Shown one piece after another: positions 8,117 through 15,967 of a stretch of DNA of 63,217 nt. The notes under the pieces were generated by a model. The model was not told the DNA's origin and did no database searches. It saw only the letters and a list, made by a program, of their open reading frames with translations. A program made the translations under genes and the position numbers. Numbering within the stretch: position 1 is the first letter of the stretch; every line of letters begins with the position of its first letter. Origin of the DNA: Bacteroidaceae bacterium. GTDB taxonomy: Bacteria > Bacteroidota > Bacteroidia > Bacteroidales > Bacteroidaceae. The DNA lies in NCBI GenBank assembly GCA_017427185.1, contig JAFRTJ010000070.1, forward strand, positions 1-63,217. The letters run 5' to 3'.

Positions 8117-9805
8117 TCAGAATCTTCTCTCTTTTAAGCCGCTTACCTCGATAACATTGATGATATAGTCACCCAGTTTCTCGCATTCGGAAATCAGATC
8201 CATATAGAAGACACCTAACTGATAGTCATACAACTTGTTGTTGATGTCCTGAATGTTCTGAGTCTTCAGCTGCGTGCGGTAATTGTTGATCTCGTGTTCT
8301 ATGTTGTAGCTCTTGTTGATATCCACATAGCGTTCCTCGCCTTGCTTGATGACGATGGCCATTTGATTGAGGCTTTCCTCGATCAGTTTCATCATCGAGT
8401 GGATGTGCTGATACTGGTTTTCCGTAAAGTCGTCTTCTGAATTCTGGCGTTTACGGCTGATGGTGCGGGCGATGTTGAAGCAGCTGTCGCCAATGCTCTC
8501 CAATTCTGAGCATTCACGCATCATGTGCTGTATTTCTATCTTTGATTCCACACTCAGGCGTCCTTCGCTCACTTGCGACAGGTAGTCAGCTATCTCCACT
8601 TCCATGCGGTCAGTGATGTTCTCGTATTTCTGGATGCGCGAGAATAGGGCGTTGAAGTCATTCCCCTTTTCTGTATGCAGGAGTTCCTCGTCCATCTTGA
8701 ACATCTTGATGCATCGATCCACGAAAGCATAGATTTCCTTTTTGGCCTCCAGGATCGAGAGCTCAGCCGTAGAGAGCAGACCGCCGCTGATGTATTTCAG
8801 GTGCTTGTTCTCGTCATCTTCAGCACCTTTCTTCTCAGGAACCATCCAGCAGACAACCTTCTCTAAAAACTTGACGAACCATATCAGAATCAGCACGTTG
8901 CAGACGTTGAATGCCGTATGGAAGGCAGCCAAAGCAGCATTCAAGGTCACTATGTCCTGAGATTCGGCTGTAGGGTCACAATTCACTAGTCCGCAAACGA
9001 AGTTGATGAAGTACTTGTAGATGCAGAGTACCCAGATGACACCAAACAGGTTGAATATCAGGTGGGCACGGGCAGCTCGCTGGGCTTGCGTGCTGGCACT
9101 CATGGCTACCACATTGGAAGTGATCGTCGTGCCTATGTTCTCACCCATAACCAACGCGATGCCCATATCGATGGGCAGGGCTCCAGAGGAACACAGCGTC
9201 ATCGTGATGGCCATGATGGCTGCTGAGCTTTGGACGGCACAGGTGAGCAGGCCGCCTATCAGCAGGAAGAGCAGATAACTGCCATATCCCCATCCGCTCA
9301 GGCTGGACAGGAAGTTCAGGAGGGTCTCGTTCTCCCCCAGGTTCATCTCGTTGGCATTCAGTTTCAGGGTAGTCAGGCCCAGCAGCATCAGCGCGAGTCC
9401 CATCAGGAATTCACCCATGTTGATGTTCTTCTTGGAATAGATGAGGGCGATGGCCACCACGAATGCTCCATAGACCACCATCCGCATGTCGAAACTTCCT
9501 CCCAGCACCATGATCCAGGCGGTTGCCGTCGTACCGATGTTGGCGCCCATGATGACGCTGATGGCTTGCGAGAGAGTGAGCAGTCCTGCGCTGACGAAGC
9601 TTACCGTCATGACGGTGGTCGCTGTGGAAGACTGGATGGAGGTTGTGATGAAGGCTCCCGTCAGGATTCCTGTCACACGATTGGTCGTCATCGTGCCCAG
9701 AATGTTGCGGAGCTTGCTACCAGCCATTTTCTGCAGGCCCTCGCTCATGACCTTCATGCCGTACATCAGCAGGGCTACAGAGCCAAAAAGAATAAGGAAT
9801 TCCAT
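8117..9805 (-). CDS. Na/Pi cotransporter family protein with C-terminal PhoU-like domain
   Basis: 562 residues. The first 330 hold the two inverted Na/Pi-cotransporter repeats, each marked by a QSS motif (QSSTATTVMTVS and QSSAAIMAIT) and a glycine-rich IGTT loop (GANIGTTATAW and GENIGTTITSN). Residues from about 345 to the end form a helical PhoU-like domain. Likely imports phosphate with sodium, with the PhoU part probably regulatory. It has its own promoter at 9860-9891. The gene follows rsmA on the same strand. Confidence 0.9.
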   Translation of the reverse strand: MEFLILFGSVALLMYGMKVMSEGLQKMAGSKLRNILGTMTTNRVTGILTGAFITTSIQSSTATTVMTVSFVSAGLLTLSQAISVIMGANIGTTATAWIMVLGGSFDMRMVVYGAFVVAIALIYSKKNINMGEFLMGLALMLLGLTTLKLNANEMNLGENETLLNFLSSLSGWGYGSYLLFLLIGGLLTCAVQSSAAIMAITMTLCSSGALPIDMGIALVMGENIGTTITSNVVAMSASTQAQRAARAHLIFNLFGVIWVLCIYKYFINFVCGLVNCDPTAESQDIVTLNAALAAFHTAFNVCNVLILIWFVKFLEKVVCWMVPEKKGAEDDENKHLKYISGGLLSTAELSILEAKKEIYAFVDRCIKMFKMDEELLHTEKGNDFNALFSRIQKYENITDRMEVEIADYLSQVSEGRLSVESKIEIQHMMRECSELESIGDSCFNIARTISRKRQNSEDDFTENQYQHIHSMMKLIEESLNQMAIVIKQGEERYVDINKSYNIEHEINNYRTQLKTQNIQDINNKLYDYQLGVFYMDLISECEKLGDYIINVIEVSGLKERRF

Positions 9806-9859
9806 GCGTGAATTTTAATTAGCGTTACTATCTTGGTTCAGTAGGTGAAATTCTGTCTG

Positions 9860-9891
9860 CAAAGTTACGGAAAAGTGAGCGGATTGCCAAA
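9860..9891 (-). promoter_or_regulatory. Promoter of the Na/Pi cotransporter gene
   Basis: TAACTTTG (complement at 9860-9867) and TTTG (complement at 9888-9891) with a 20-bp spacer on the minus strand. The core is very similar to the triplicated promoter upstream of rsmA. Confidence 0.75.
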
Positions 9892-9944
9892 TGAAAAAGC
9901 TTTTTTATTTCCATTCCCATGCAGAAGTTCTTTCTGTCGCGTCC

Positions 9945-10772
9945 TTACAGGGCAAATTCCTCGCTGATGCGATTCGTCAGCTCAATGAACTGGTCCACAG
10001 CGAGTTGCTCAGGTCGCTTGTCGAATATCTCTTGGCTCAGGAAAAGGCTGTGGTCCAGTTTCGATTCTCCCATATTGACACGCTGATTGTCCAGATCAGC
10101 CAGCAGAGGTTTGATGTTGTTGCGCAGCGTCTTGCGGCGTTGGTTGAACGTCGTCTTCACCACCCGCTTGAAGAGCCGCTCATCGCATCCCAGCGTGCTC
10201 ACCTCGTTGCGAGTCATGCGTATCACGGCACTCTTTACTTTGGGAGGAGGATTGAAGACATGCTCGTGTACCGTAAAGAGATATTCCACGTTGTACCACG
10301 CTTGGATCAGTACGCTCAGGATGCCGTACGTCTTGTTGCCAGGCTGGGCAGTAATACGTTCAGCCACTTCCTTCTGTATCATCCCTGTGCAGCAAGGAAT
10401 CAAGTCCTTGTAATCCAGCATCTTGAAAAAGATTTGGCTGCTGATGTTGTAGGGGTAGTTCCCAGTCAGCACAAAAGGATGTCCGCCAAAAGTGTTCTCG
10501 AGGTGCATCTTCAGGAAATCATCCTCGATGATGTTCTCCTCCAGCGACGGATAGTTCTTGCGCAGATAGTCAACCGACTCGAAGTCTATCTCTACCACCT
10601 TCACCAGACGAGGCTTCTTCACCAGAAACTGCGTCATCACGCCCATCCCAGGTCCAACCTCCAGCACAGGAATCTCAGGGCAGGCATCCACGGTGTCTGC
10701 AATCTGTTGAGCGATGCTCAAGTCGGTCAGGAAATGCTGTCCAAGAAACTTTTTCGGCTTTACGGCTATCAT
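9945..10772 (-). CDS. rsmA: 16S rRNA (adenine1518/1519-N6) dimethyltransferase RsmA (KsgA)
   Basis: 275 residues. Dimethylates two adjacent adenosines in the helix 45 loop of 16S rRNA, a late 30S assembly step. Motifs: MIAVKPKKFLGQHFL at the N-terminus, SAM-binding LEVGPGMGVMTQFL, and catalytic NYPYN (TGNYPYNISSQIFF). An in-frame TTG at 10802 would add ten residues but overlaps the -7 promoter element at 10800-10807, so it cannot be on the transcript; the ATG at 10772, preceded by GAGGAG, is the start. Confidence 0.95.
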   Translation of the reverse strand: MIAVKPKKFLGQHFLTDLSIAQQIADTVDACPEIPVLEVGPGMGVMTQFLVKKPRLVKVVEIDFESVDYLRKNYPSLEENIIEDDFLKMHLENTFGGHPFVLTGNYPYNISSQIFFKMLDYKDLIPCCTGMIQKEVAERITAQPGNKTYGILSVLIQAWYNVEYLFTVHEHVFNPPPKVKSAVIRMTRNEVSTLGCDERLFKRVVKTTFNQRRKTLRNNIKPLLADLDNQRVNMGESKLDHSLFLSQEIFDKRPEQLAVDQFIELTNRISEEFAL

Positions 10773-10799
10773 ATTCTGCTCCTCATTTGTTTTTGGCGG

Positions 10800-10831
10800 C
10801 AAAGTTACGAATAAGCGAGCGAAATGCCAAA
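10800..10831 (-). promoter_or_regulatory. rsmA: rsmA promoter, proximal copy of three
   Basis: Minus-strand TAACTTTG (10800-10807) and TTTG (10828-10831), spacer 20 bp. The expected transcript start lies about 20 bp before the ATG at 10772. Confidence 0.8.
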
Positions 10832-10995
10832 TTTATTTGAGCATTTCCGAGCGGGAGAAATTTCGGCAATAGCCAAAGTTACGAATAAGCGAGCGAAAAG
10901 CCAAATTTATTTGAGCATTTCCGAGTGGAAGAAACTTCGAACAGAGGTTCAAAGTTACGAATAAGCGAGCGAAAAGCCAAATTTATTTGGGCTGA
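10800..10995 (-). repeat. Three tandem copies of a 74-76 bp promoter-containing repeat
   Basis: The block that carries the rsmA promoter occurs three times, with -7 elements at 10800-10807, 10874-10881 and 10950-10957 and -33 TTTG at 10828-10831, 10902-10905 and 10978-10981, always with a 20-bp spacer. About 45 bp of each copy are almost identical; copy 3 diverges at its upstream end. All three point to rsmA. Confidence 0.85.
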
Positions 10996-11055
10996 AGTTT
11001 CGCTTGTTCTTTTTTGTAGTTAAGTAGTTATGTAGTTAAGCCGTTACTGTTTGCC

Positions 11056-11120
11056 AGTTATCGTCCTCGTCTTGTCGTCCTCCTCCTCGTTATCGTTATC
11101 GTCCTCGTCATCGTCCTCGC
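11056..11120. repeat. Degenerate trinucleotide/hexanucleotide microsatellite
   Basis: A run built from TCG, TCC and TTA triplets (GTTATCG, GTCCTCG, GTCATCG). A similar but shorter GATGAC/GATAAC run follows the gene end at about 856-880. Not coding as far as can be seen. Confidence 0.6.
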
Positions 11121-11130
11121 AGATTTCGAG

Positions 11131-11293
11131 TGAACTCAAAAGTGACCTACACTCTACACCGAACGTCTCTAACAGGCTGACTATCAGAAAGAAACAAGGG
11201 TGTAGGCTGTTTTGTAAGCCTACACCCATATATCGTACTGATTCATAGTGCGTTAAGCCCCCTGGTGTAGAGTGTAGGTCATTTTTGAGTTCA
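11131..11293. repeat. Nested inverted-repeat element (163 bp)
   Basis: Outer arms at 11131-11160 and 11264-11293 are 30-bp inverted repeats with a single mismatch. Inside is a second perfect 11-bp hairpin, arms 11198-11208 and 11217-11227 (GGGTGTAGGCT). No coding potential. The architecture suits a MITE-like element or a structured small RNA; no target-site duplication is evident. Confidence 0.7.
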
Positions 11294-11304
11294 TTTGATT
11301 TTCT

Positions 11305-11392
11305 GAAGTAGTGAAGCCGTCAGATGTCAAGTAACAAAGCCGACACGCTGGGCTGGCGAACACACTTTTGTGCATGGTGCAGTAACTGCTGT
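11305..11392. repeat. 88-bp direct repeat, left copy (A)
   Basis: Matches 12972-13059 at 83 of 88 positions with no gaps; the last 53 bp are identical. The two copies are in the same orientation and enclose the ATPase gene and its iterons, 1,667 bp from start to start. Confidence 0.9.
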
Positions 11393-11492
11393 AGCAGATT
11401 ATTCGTTATTCCCATATGTAGCCACAATACACAACAATTGGGATTGAACCGTTTCTTTTGCACAAACAGACTATAATCTGTAAGGATCCTTT

Positions 11493-11584
11493 CCATGATT
11501 TGCCGAATGGAATTGCTACAATTAACCGAACGAAAGTCCCACAAATAACCGAATAAAAGAGCCACAAATCACCGAAAACTTTCA
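11493..11584 (+). repeat. Four 23-bp iterons upstream of the ATPase promoter
   Basis: Units at 11493-11515, 11516-11538, 11539-11561 and 11562-11584 share the pattern CCACAAATNACCGAANNAAAG. The CCGAA core recurs at exactly 23-bp steps (11503, 11526, 11549, 11572). The array ends 6 bp before the -33 element, as an operator or activator array would. Confidence 0.8.
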
Positions 11585-11590
11585 ATTTTC

Positions 11591-11622
11591 TTTGATGGTT
11601 TGCTATAAAAGTTGTATCTTTG
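11591..11622 (+). promoter_or_regulatory. Promoter of the ATPase gene
   Basis: TTTG at 11591-11594 and TATCTTTG at 11615-11622 with a 20-bp spacer. It fixes the start codon at the ATG at 11642, because an in-frame TTG at 11612 lies inside the promoter. Confidence 0.8.
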
Positions 11623-11641
11623 CGGCATAAACTGTAATGTG

Positions 11642-12916
11642 ATGGCAAAGTACAAAAAACGAATAGCAGACAAGCTTCTTGAACGTAAGGTTCTCGGAAA
11701 AGGTGCCGTTCTTATTGAAGGACCTAAGTGGTGTGGCAAGACAACAACAGCAAAACAATTGGCCAAAAGTGTACTTGACCTGGGGGATGCATCGGTGCTG
11801 AAACAAAGCACACAAATGATAGAGATAAGTCCCAAGTCTCTTTTGGAAGGAAAGACTCCTCGCTTGATTGACGAATGGCAGGCGCTGCCTCCCATTTGGG
11901 ATTCCATTCGTAGTGAAGTGGACAAGCGAGGGGAGCCTTCTCAGTTTATCCTTACAGGGTCTTCTGTACTTCCTGATGCCGATGAGACAATTCATAGTGG
12001 AACTGGGCGATTCGCACATATCATGATGCGTCCCATGAGTTTGTATGAATCGGGCGAATCGTCGGGCACGATTAGTTTGAAGGATTTGTTCGACGGCAAG
12101 ACACCAGAGGTTCAGCAATGTGCCCTTAATGTTGATGACATTGCCTACCTTACCTGCCGAGGTGGATGGCCATGGGCAACATTGATTTCCAAGGATGTTG
12201 CCCTTGATCAGGCTTTCGACTATGTGGACTCTGTGACAAAACGTGATATACAACGCGTGGATAAGGTAAAAAGAAGTCCTGAACGTGCAAGGTTGCTCCT
12301 CCGTTCGTATGCAAGGAATATCTCTCAGCAAGTTTCATATGCCACTATTCGTAAAGACATGCTTGCCAACGATGCCAGCACACTGGATGAAGATACTGTA
12401 GCAGACTACATCAAGGCTCTGAAGAAACTGTTTGTAATTGAAGATCTCGCAGCATGGAATCCAAATCTGCGAAGCAAAGCAGCCATCAGGACAAGCGATA
12501 CACGCCATTTCGTGGATCCGAGCATTGGGACAGCCGCATTGGGACTTGGTCCAAAAGACCTGATTAACGACTTAGATACGTTTGGACTTTTCTTTGAGGA
12601 CATGGTCGTGCGAGACCTGCGTGTGTATGCAGAAGCCTTGGATGGCCAGCTTTATCATTACAGAGACAGCAATGGCCTTGAATGTGATACAGTTCTTCAT
12701 AGAAGGAATGGTAGCTACGCCCTGCTTGAGATAAAACTGGGGGGAGAAGATCATATTAATGCTGGCGCAGCCAGTATGATAGAACTTGCCAGGAATATAG
12801 ATACTGATAAAATGCCAGCACCATCATTTATGGCAGTTATCATCGGTGTTGGACAGTATGCCTATCAAAGACAAGATGGAGTATATGTCATCCCCATAGG
12901 CTGCTTAAAGGATTAA
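11642..12916 (+). CDS. AAA-type ATPase with DUF4143 C-terminal domain
   Basis: 424 residues, soluble. P-loop GPKWCGKTT near residue 30, Walker B-like RLIDEWQ near residue 78, sensor-like LTGSS, then a helical middle and a C-terminal DUF4143-type domain with a restriction-nuclease-like pattern (ECDTV, then LLEIKLG about 15 residues later). Such ATPases are abundant and variable in Bacteroidetes and many archaea; substrate and role are unknown. It stands alone between 88-bp direct repeats and beside a CRISPR locus, suggesting an accessory cassette. Whether the C-terminal motif is an active nuclease cannot be judged here. Confidence 0.85.
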   Translation: MAKYKKRIADKLLERKVLGKGAVLIEGPKWCGKTTTAKQLAKSVLDLGDASVLKQSTQMIEISPKSLLEGKTPRLIDEWQALPPIWDSIRSEVDKRGEPSQFILTGSSVLPDADETIHSGTGRFAHIMMRPMSLYESGESSGTISLKDLFDGKTPEVQQCALNVDDIAYLTCRGGWPWATLISKDVALDQAFDYVDSVTKRDIQRVDKVKRSPERARLLLRSYARNISQQVSYATIRKDMLANDASTLDEDTVADYIKALKKLFVIEDLAAWNPNLRSKAAIRTSDTRHFVDPSIGTAALGLGPKDLINDLDTFGLFFEDMVVRDLRVYAEALDGQLYHYRDSNGLECDTVLHRRNGSYALLEIKLGGEDHINAGAASMIELARNIDTDKMPAPSFMAVIIGVGQYAYQRQDGVYVIPIGCLKD

Positions 12917-12971
12917 AGCATTCCAAATTGTGCAAGTCCAAGAATGGTTAATAGAACGTCAGCAGCTTCTT

Positions 12972-13059
12972 GAAGTGGTGAAGCCGTCAGAAATCATGTA
13001 GCAAAGCCGACACGCTGGGCTGGCGAACACACTTTTGTGCATGGTGCAGTAACTGCTGT
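12972..13059. repeat. 88-bp direct repeat, right copy (B)
   Basis: Second copy of 11305-11392, five substitutions. It starts 56 bp after the ATPase stop codon. Within 12917-13219 it and the dyad cluster that follows are the only structures I see; no gene fits there. Confidence 0.9.
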
Positions 13060-13072
13060 CCTTTCAAAAAAG

Positions 13073-13128
13073 ACAACGTGTCGACTTGCTCGATTCAACG
13101 TGTTGACTTCGCTTTCTCAACACGTTAT
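13073..13128. repeat. 22-bp-phased dyad cluster 1 (three copies)
   Basis: Dyads at 13073-13084, 13095-13106 and 13117-13128, each TCAAC-NN-GTTGA with up to four mismatches, spaced exactly 22 bp. The first two have GT in the centre, the third AC, so copies 2 and 3 also form a hairpin. It shares 20 bp with cluster 3 and 17 bp with cluster 4. Confidence 0.75.
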
Positions 13129-13219
13129 TGAGGTCGATTTTTATGGAAGTTGAAAACACTTCTTTGATAGTACCTTGTCGCTCTATCATCCATTGCAATA
13201 TTGTATGAAGTTACTGCTC

Positions 13220-13518
13220 GTTTTTATCCTTGTTATGGTGGAAATGTTATACACCTCTTCAAGAGGTTTGGGCAAAGAATCATCCGTTGTAATCCTTGTT
13301 ATAATGGAAATGTTATACATCCCATTGAAGAATGGTGTTAAGATTGAGGAGTTGTAATCCTTGTTATAATGGAAATGCTATACATCAATCAATAAATTAT
13401 AGGAGATTTAATTATGGTTGTAATCCTTGTTATAATGGAAATGTTATACACCAACAAATCTAAAACAAAAAAGAGATGAAAAGTTGTAATCCTTGTTATA
13501 ATGGAAATGTTATACACC
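13220..13518 (-). CRISPR. CRISPR array 1 (5 repeats, 4 spacers)
   Basis: 36-bp repeats at 13220, 13286, 13351, 13417 and 13483, spacers 29-30 bp. The plus-strand repeat begins GTTGTAATCCTTGTTATAAT and ends GGAAATGTTATACATC; the copy at 13220 is degenerate, as is typical for the leader-distal end. That puts the leader at 13519-13661 and transcription on the minus strand, in line with the cas genes. Spacers 3 and 4 each end in what looks like a ribosome-binding site and ATG on the plus strand, so minus-strand crRNAs would be antisense to mRNA starts. Confidence 0.93.
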
Positions 13519-13661
13519 ATATCCTCTGTAATATACTGATTTGCAAGGATCTACGAACCATTTTCCTTGCAAAAAATGCTTCTGTAATGGAGAAACGGGT
13601 GCTGCGTGGGGCATTTTTTCGAATTCTGTCAGCATTCCAAAGAGTGCACATGAGAGATAGG

Positions 13662-15299
13662 TTAGTAAGAGCGAAAACGTACAAATTGGAAATCTGATAA
13701 TTTCTTCCCGTTCGGAAAGACTTCAGCCTCCCTTTCCGTCGTAGAAGCAATGCATTGAATGCCAATCTCCTTGAGTTGCGAAACAACCATAAACGTGAAA
13801 GTCATCTCACCCATGATGTGGACAGTGGCGTTATTGCCTTCGGCCATCGCTTGAATTTTCTGGACATAATCAGCAGAGATGGCCTGCAAGTCCTTTTCAT
13901 TGGCGTTCGGATCAATATCAGGAAAAGGAAGGTCTTTGACTTTCCCATATTTCTTTGCAGCCTTGAGCTGTTTTTCATTCCAGTTCTCCAGCGGATGATT
14001 GCTGAAATTGATTAGAATACGCTGGTCGCCTTTGGTGGAAGAAACATTTGCATTTCCTCTATTCGGTTGGGTAATGAGTTTCTCTAATTCCGACACACTC
14101 TCGTTCAGGACTTTCAGCATACTCGCGACATTGTCGGTGGTCTCAAGCGAGTGTGCCGTACTGTTTCTGAGAGGTTTCAGATTGCGGTAGATATCCTTGA
14201 AAACTCTGTCGCATGTCCATCCCCATAGTTTATTTGATAAGGCAGCCTTTGCGCCTTCACGAATATCATAATCGTCCCATTTCATGCGATTAATCTCGCA
14301 TATATGGGTTATCATTGCTTCGTTAACTGTGAGTATAGCCTGTGCATATTTCCGATGGTCTAGTTGCCATCTGGCCACTTTAAGCTGAAAGAGAGCATGC
14401 TTGTCTGTCGGCGTGTCGAATCGTTTTATGAATGTCTCTACGGCAGGATTGATTGTCAGCATGGGAAGGAGTGTCTGGTACTCCTTGTTCTTTATGGAAG
14501 ACAGCCGTTGAGAGATTTTCTGAATGGCATGCAAATGGTTCAGGTTCATCAAGTTGGAAAATTCATCGAGCAGATTGGAAACAGACTTGTCCTGCGTTCT
14601 GACCAGTTCTGAGATTTTGTAGGCATTGCCAAACTCAGAGAACGAATAGGCTCCTGTAATCCAGTCATTGACATCCATCATCGATTTCAAATCAATGATA
14701 GGTGCATATCCTAATTCCTTGTTCATCTCCAGCATCCCATAATGTATGTGTGATATTGTTATCTTTTTCGAACACACATTCTTCAGATAAATCAGCAGAT
14801 TCATCATGTACATTGGCAAGGAACGGAAAGAGTGGGTGACATCGACTATCAGTTCATCGTTGGCATTGAGGTATTGCTGCAGTCCAAGCAGGATGTCTGT
14901 GTTCTCTTTGATTTCCTGGTCGTTGATCCCGTATCTGATAAGCACAATCTTCGAATCGCTGCCTATAGCCCTTTCAATGTCGGTTTGGTATGGAATCGTC
15001 AAATCAGACTTAGAGTTGGCTTCTTCGCACGTCTGAGCGACAGAGAGGTAAATGTCATCATCCATACTTTGACTATTCTCAATACAAAACCAACGGTAGA
15101 CTTCTTCCCACATGGAACGTACTGTTCCTACGAGAATCAATTTGTCAATCTCGTAATACTTTTTAAGTGCTGCCGACACAAAAGGATAATTGCCAAGCGA
15201 CTTGTTGTCAATGTGATAATCTGCTGTCTTATAGGTGCGGTTTTCTCTTGCCTCTAAAGGGCCTGTACCCAAGAATGAAAGCAATACTTTTCTTGCCAT
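13662..15299 (-). CDS. Csx1-type CARF-HEPN RNase fused to a C-terminal CRISPR accessory domain
   Basis: 545 residues. Residues 1-200 are a CARF domain of the TIGR02221/Csx1 type (LSFLGTG at 8-14, DVTHSFRSLP at 153-162) that should bind cyclic oligoadenylate from Cas10. The HEPN RNase motif R-x4-H is at 378-383 (RNSTAH). Residues 426-545 are an extra domain (ILINFSNHP, later VHIMGEMTFTF) reminiscent of small stand-alone CRISPR proteins such as Csx15/Csx20, some of which act as ring nucleases; this assignment is from memory of motifs and unproven. The gene has its own -7 element at 15323-15330 and lies between the two arrays. Confidence 0.85.
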   Translation of the reverse strand: MARKVLLSFLGTGPLEARENRTYKTADYHIDNKSLGNYPFVSAALKKYYEIDKLILVGTVRSMWEEVYRWFCIENSQSMDDDIYLSVAQTCEEANSKSDLTIPYQTDIERAIGSDSKIVLIRYGINDQEIKENTDILLGLQQYLNANDELIVDVTHSFRSLPMYMMNLLIYLKNVCSKKITISHIHYGMLEMNKELGYAPIIDLKSMMDVNDWITGAYSFSEFGNAYKISELVRTQDKSVSNLLDEFSNLMNLNHLHAIQKISQRLSSIKNKEYQTLLPMLTINPAVETFIKRFDTPTDKHALFQLKVARWQLDHRKYAQAILTVNEAMITHICEINRMKWDDYDIREGAKAALSNKLWGWTCDRVFKDIYRNLKPLRNSTAHSLETTDNVASMLKVLNESVSELEKLITQPNRGNANVSSTKGDQRILINFSNHPLENWNEKQLKAAKKYGKVKDLPFPDIDPNANEKDLQAISADYVQKIQAMAEGNNATVHIMGEMTFTFMVVSQLKEIGIQCIASTTEREAEVFPNGKKLSDFQFVRFRSY

Positions 15300-15322
15300 A
15301 TTAATCTTAAATTTTCTCTTTG

Positions 15323-15330
15323 CAAAGATA
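15323..15330 (-). promoter_or_regulatory. Promoter -7 element of the CARF-HEPN gene
   Basis: Minus-strand TATCTTTG, 24 bp before the ATG. It lies between the start of the gene and the leader-distal end of array 2, so the effector can be expressed independently of the csm operon. Confidence 0.6.
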
Positions 15331-15361
15331 CGATTTTTCTTTTGTATTATGCACTCCTTTT

Positions 15362-15858
15362 ATAAAAATCCTTGTTGTTTTGGAATCTATTTACATCCTA
15401 CGGCTACAACGTGAATCAAGCGTTAATGTTGTAATCCTTGTTGTTTTGGAATCTATTTACATCGTACGTAGTGATGAGGTAGTCACCCTAGAGTTGTAAT
15501 CCTTGTTGTTTTGGAATCTATTTACATCGGAAGATGACGAGCCAGAAGATGTGCCCGAGTTGTAATCCTTGTTGTTTTGGAATCTATTTACATCGAGTTA
15601 TTAACAGGACAAAAGTTTAAGTGAGTTGTAATCCTTGTTGTTTTGGAATCTATTTACATCGTCATAGCGACCGAGAAATTCTTTTGCACGTTGTAATCCT
15701 TGTTGTTTTGGAATCTATTTACATCTTTCAAGACATGGGACTACATCGAGGAGGTGGTTGTAATCCTTGTTGTTTTGGAATCTATTTACATCGCTGAAAC
15801 CAGGACAATTGTGTACAATAAAGTTGTAATCCTTGTTGTTTTGGAATCTATTTACATC
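15362..15858 (-). CRISPR. CRISPR array 2 (8 repeats, 7 spacers)
   Basis: 36-bp repeats start at 15362, 15428, 15493, 15559, 15625, 15690, 15757 and 15823; spacers are 29-31 bp. Plus-strand repeat: GTTGTAATCCTTGTTGTTTT then GGAATCTATTTACATC. The 15362 copy is altered in its first six bases, so the leader should be at 15859-15967, just after csm5, and transcription on the minus strand. The crRNA 5' handle would be ATTACAAC, identical to array 1. All seven spacers are open and protein-like on the plus strand. Confidence 0.96.
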
Positions 15859-15967
15859 CTATGTCGCTCAATTGGTTAACATAGAGCAATTTACACAAAT
15901 TTTTGTGGTAAAAAAACAGCTTGTGCGCCTATCAAGATGGGAGTATTCCTTCATTTTTTCAATCCTA

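Noticed and set aside
9230..9811. His/Gln-rich frame opposite the Na/Pi cotransporter
   Set aside because: Antisense shadow of a well-defined membrane protein.
9891..10814. 307-codon frame opposite rsmA
   Set aside because: Antisense to RsmA, whose motifs and promoter are clear; no family similarity.
11044..11229. 61-codon Asp/Glu-rich frame
   Set aside because: Produced by the microsatellite at 11056-11120; no start signal.
13175..13697. Two short frames over CRISPR array 1
   Set aside because: They are repeat-derived and end with the array.
15362..15858. Self-targeting spacers
   Set aside because: I compared spacers by eye with the window and saw no match; a computed search would be needed to exclude partial matches.
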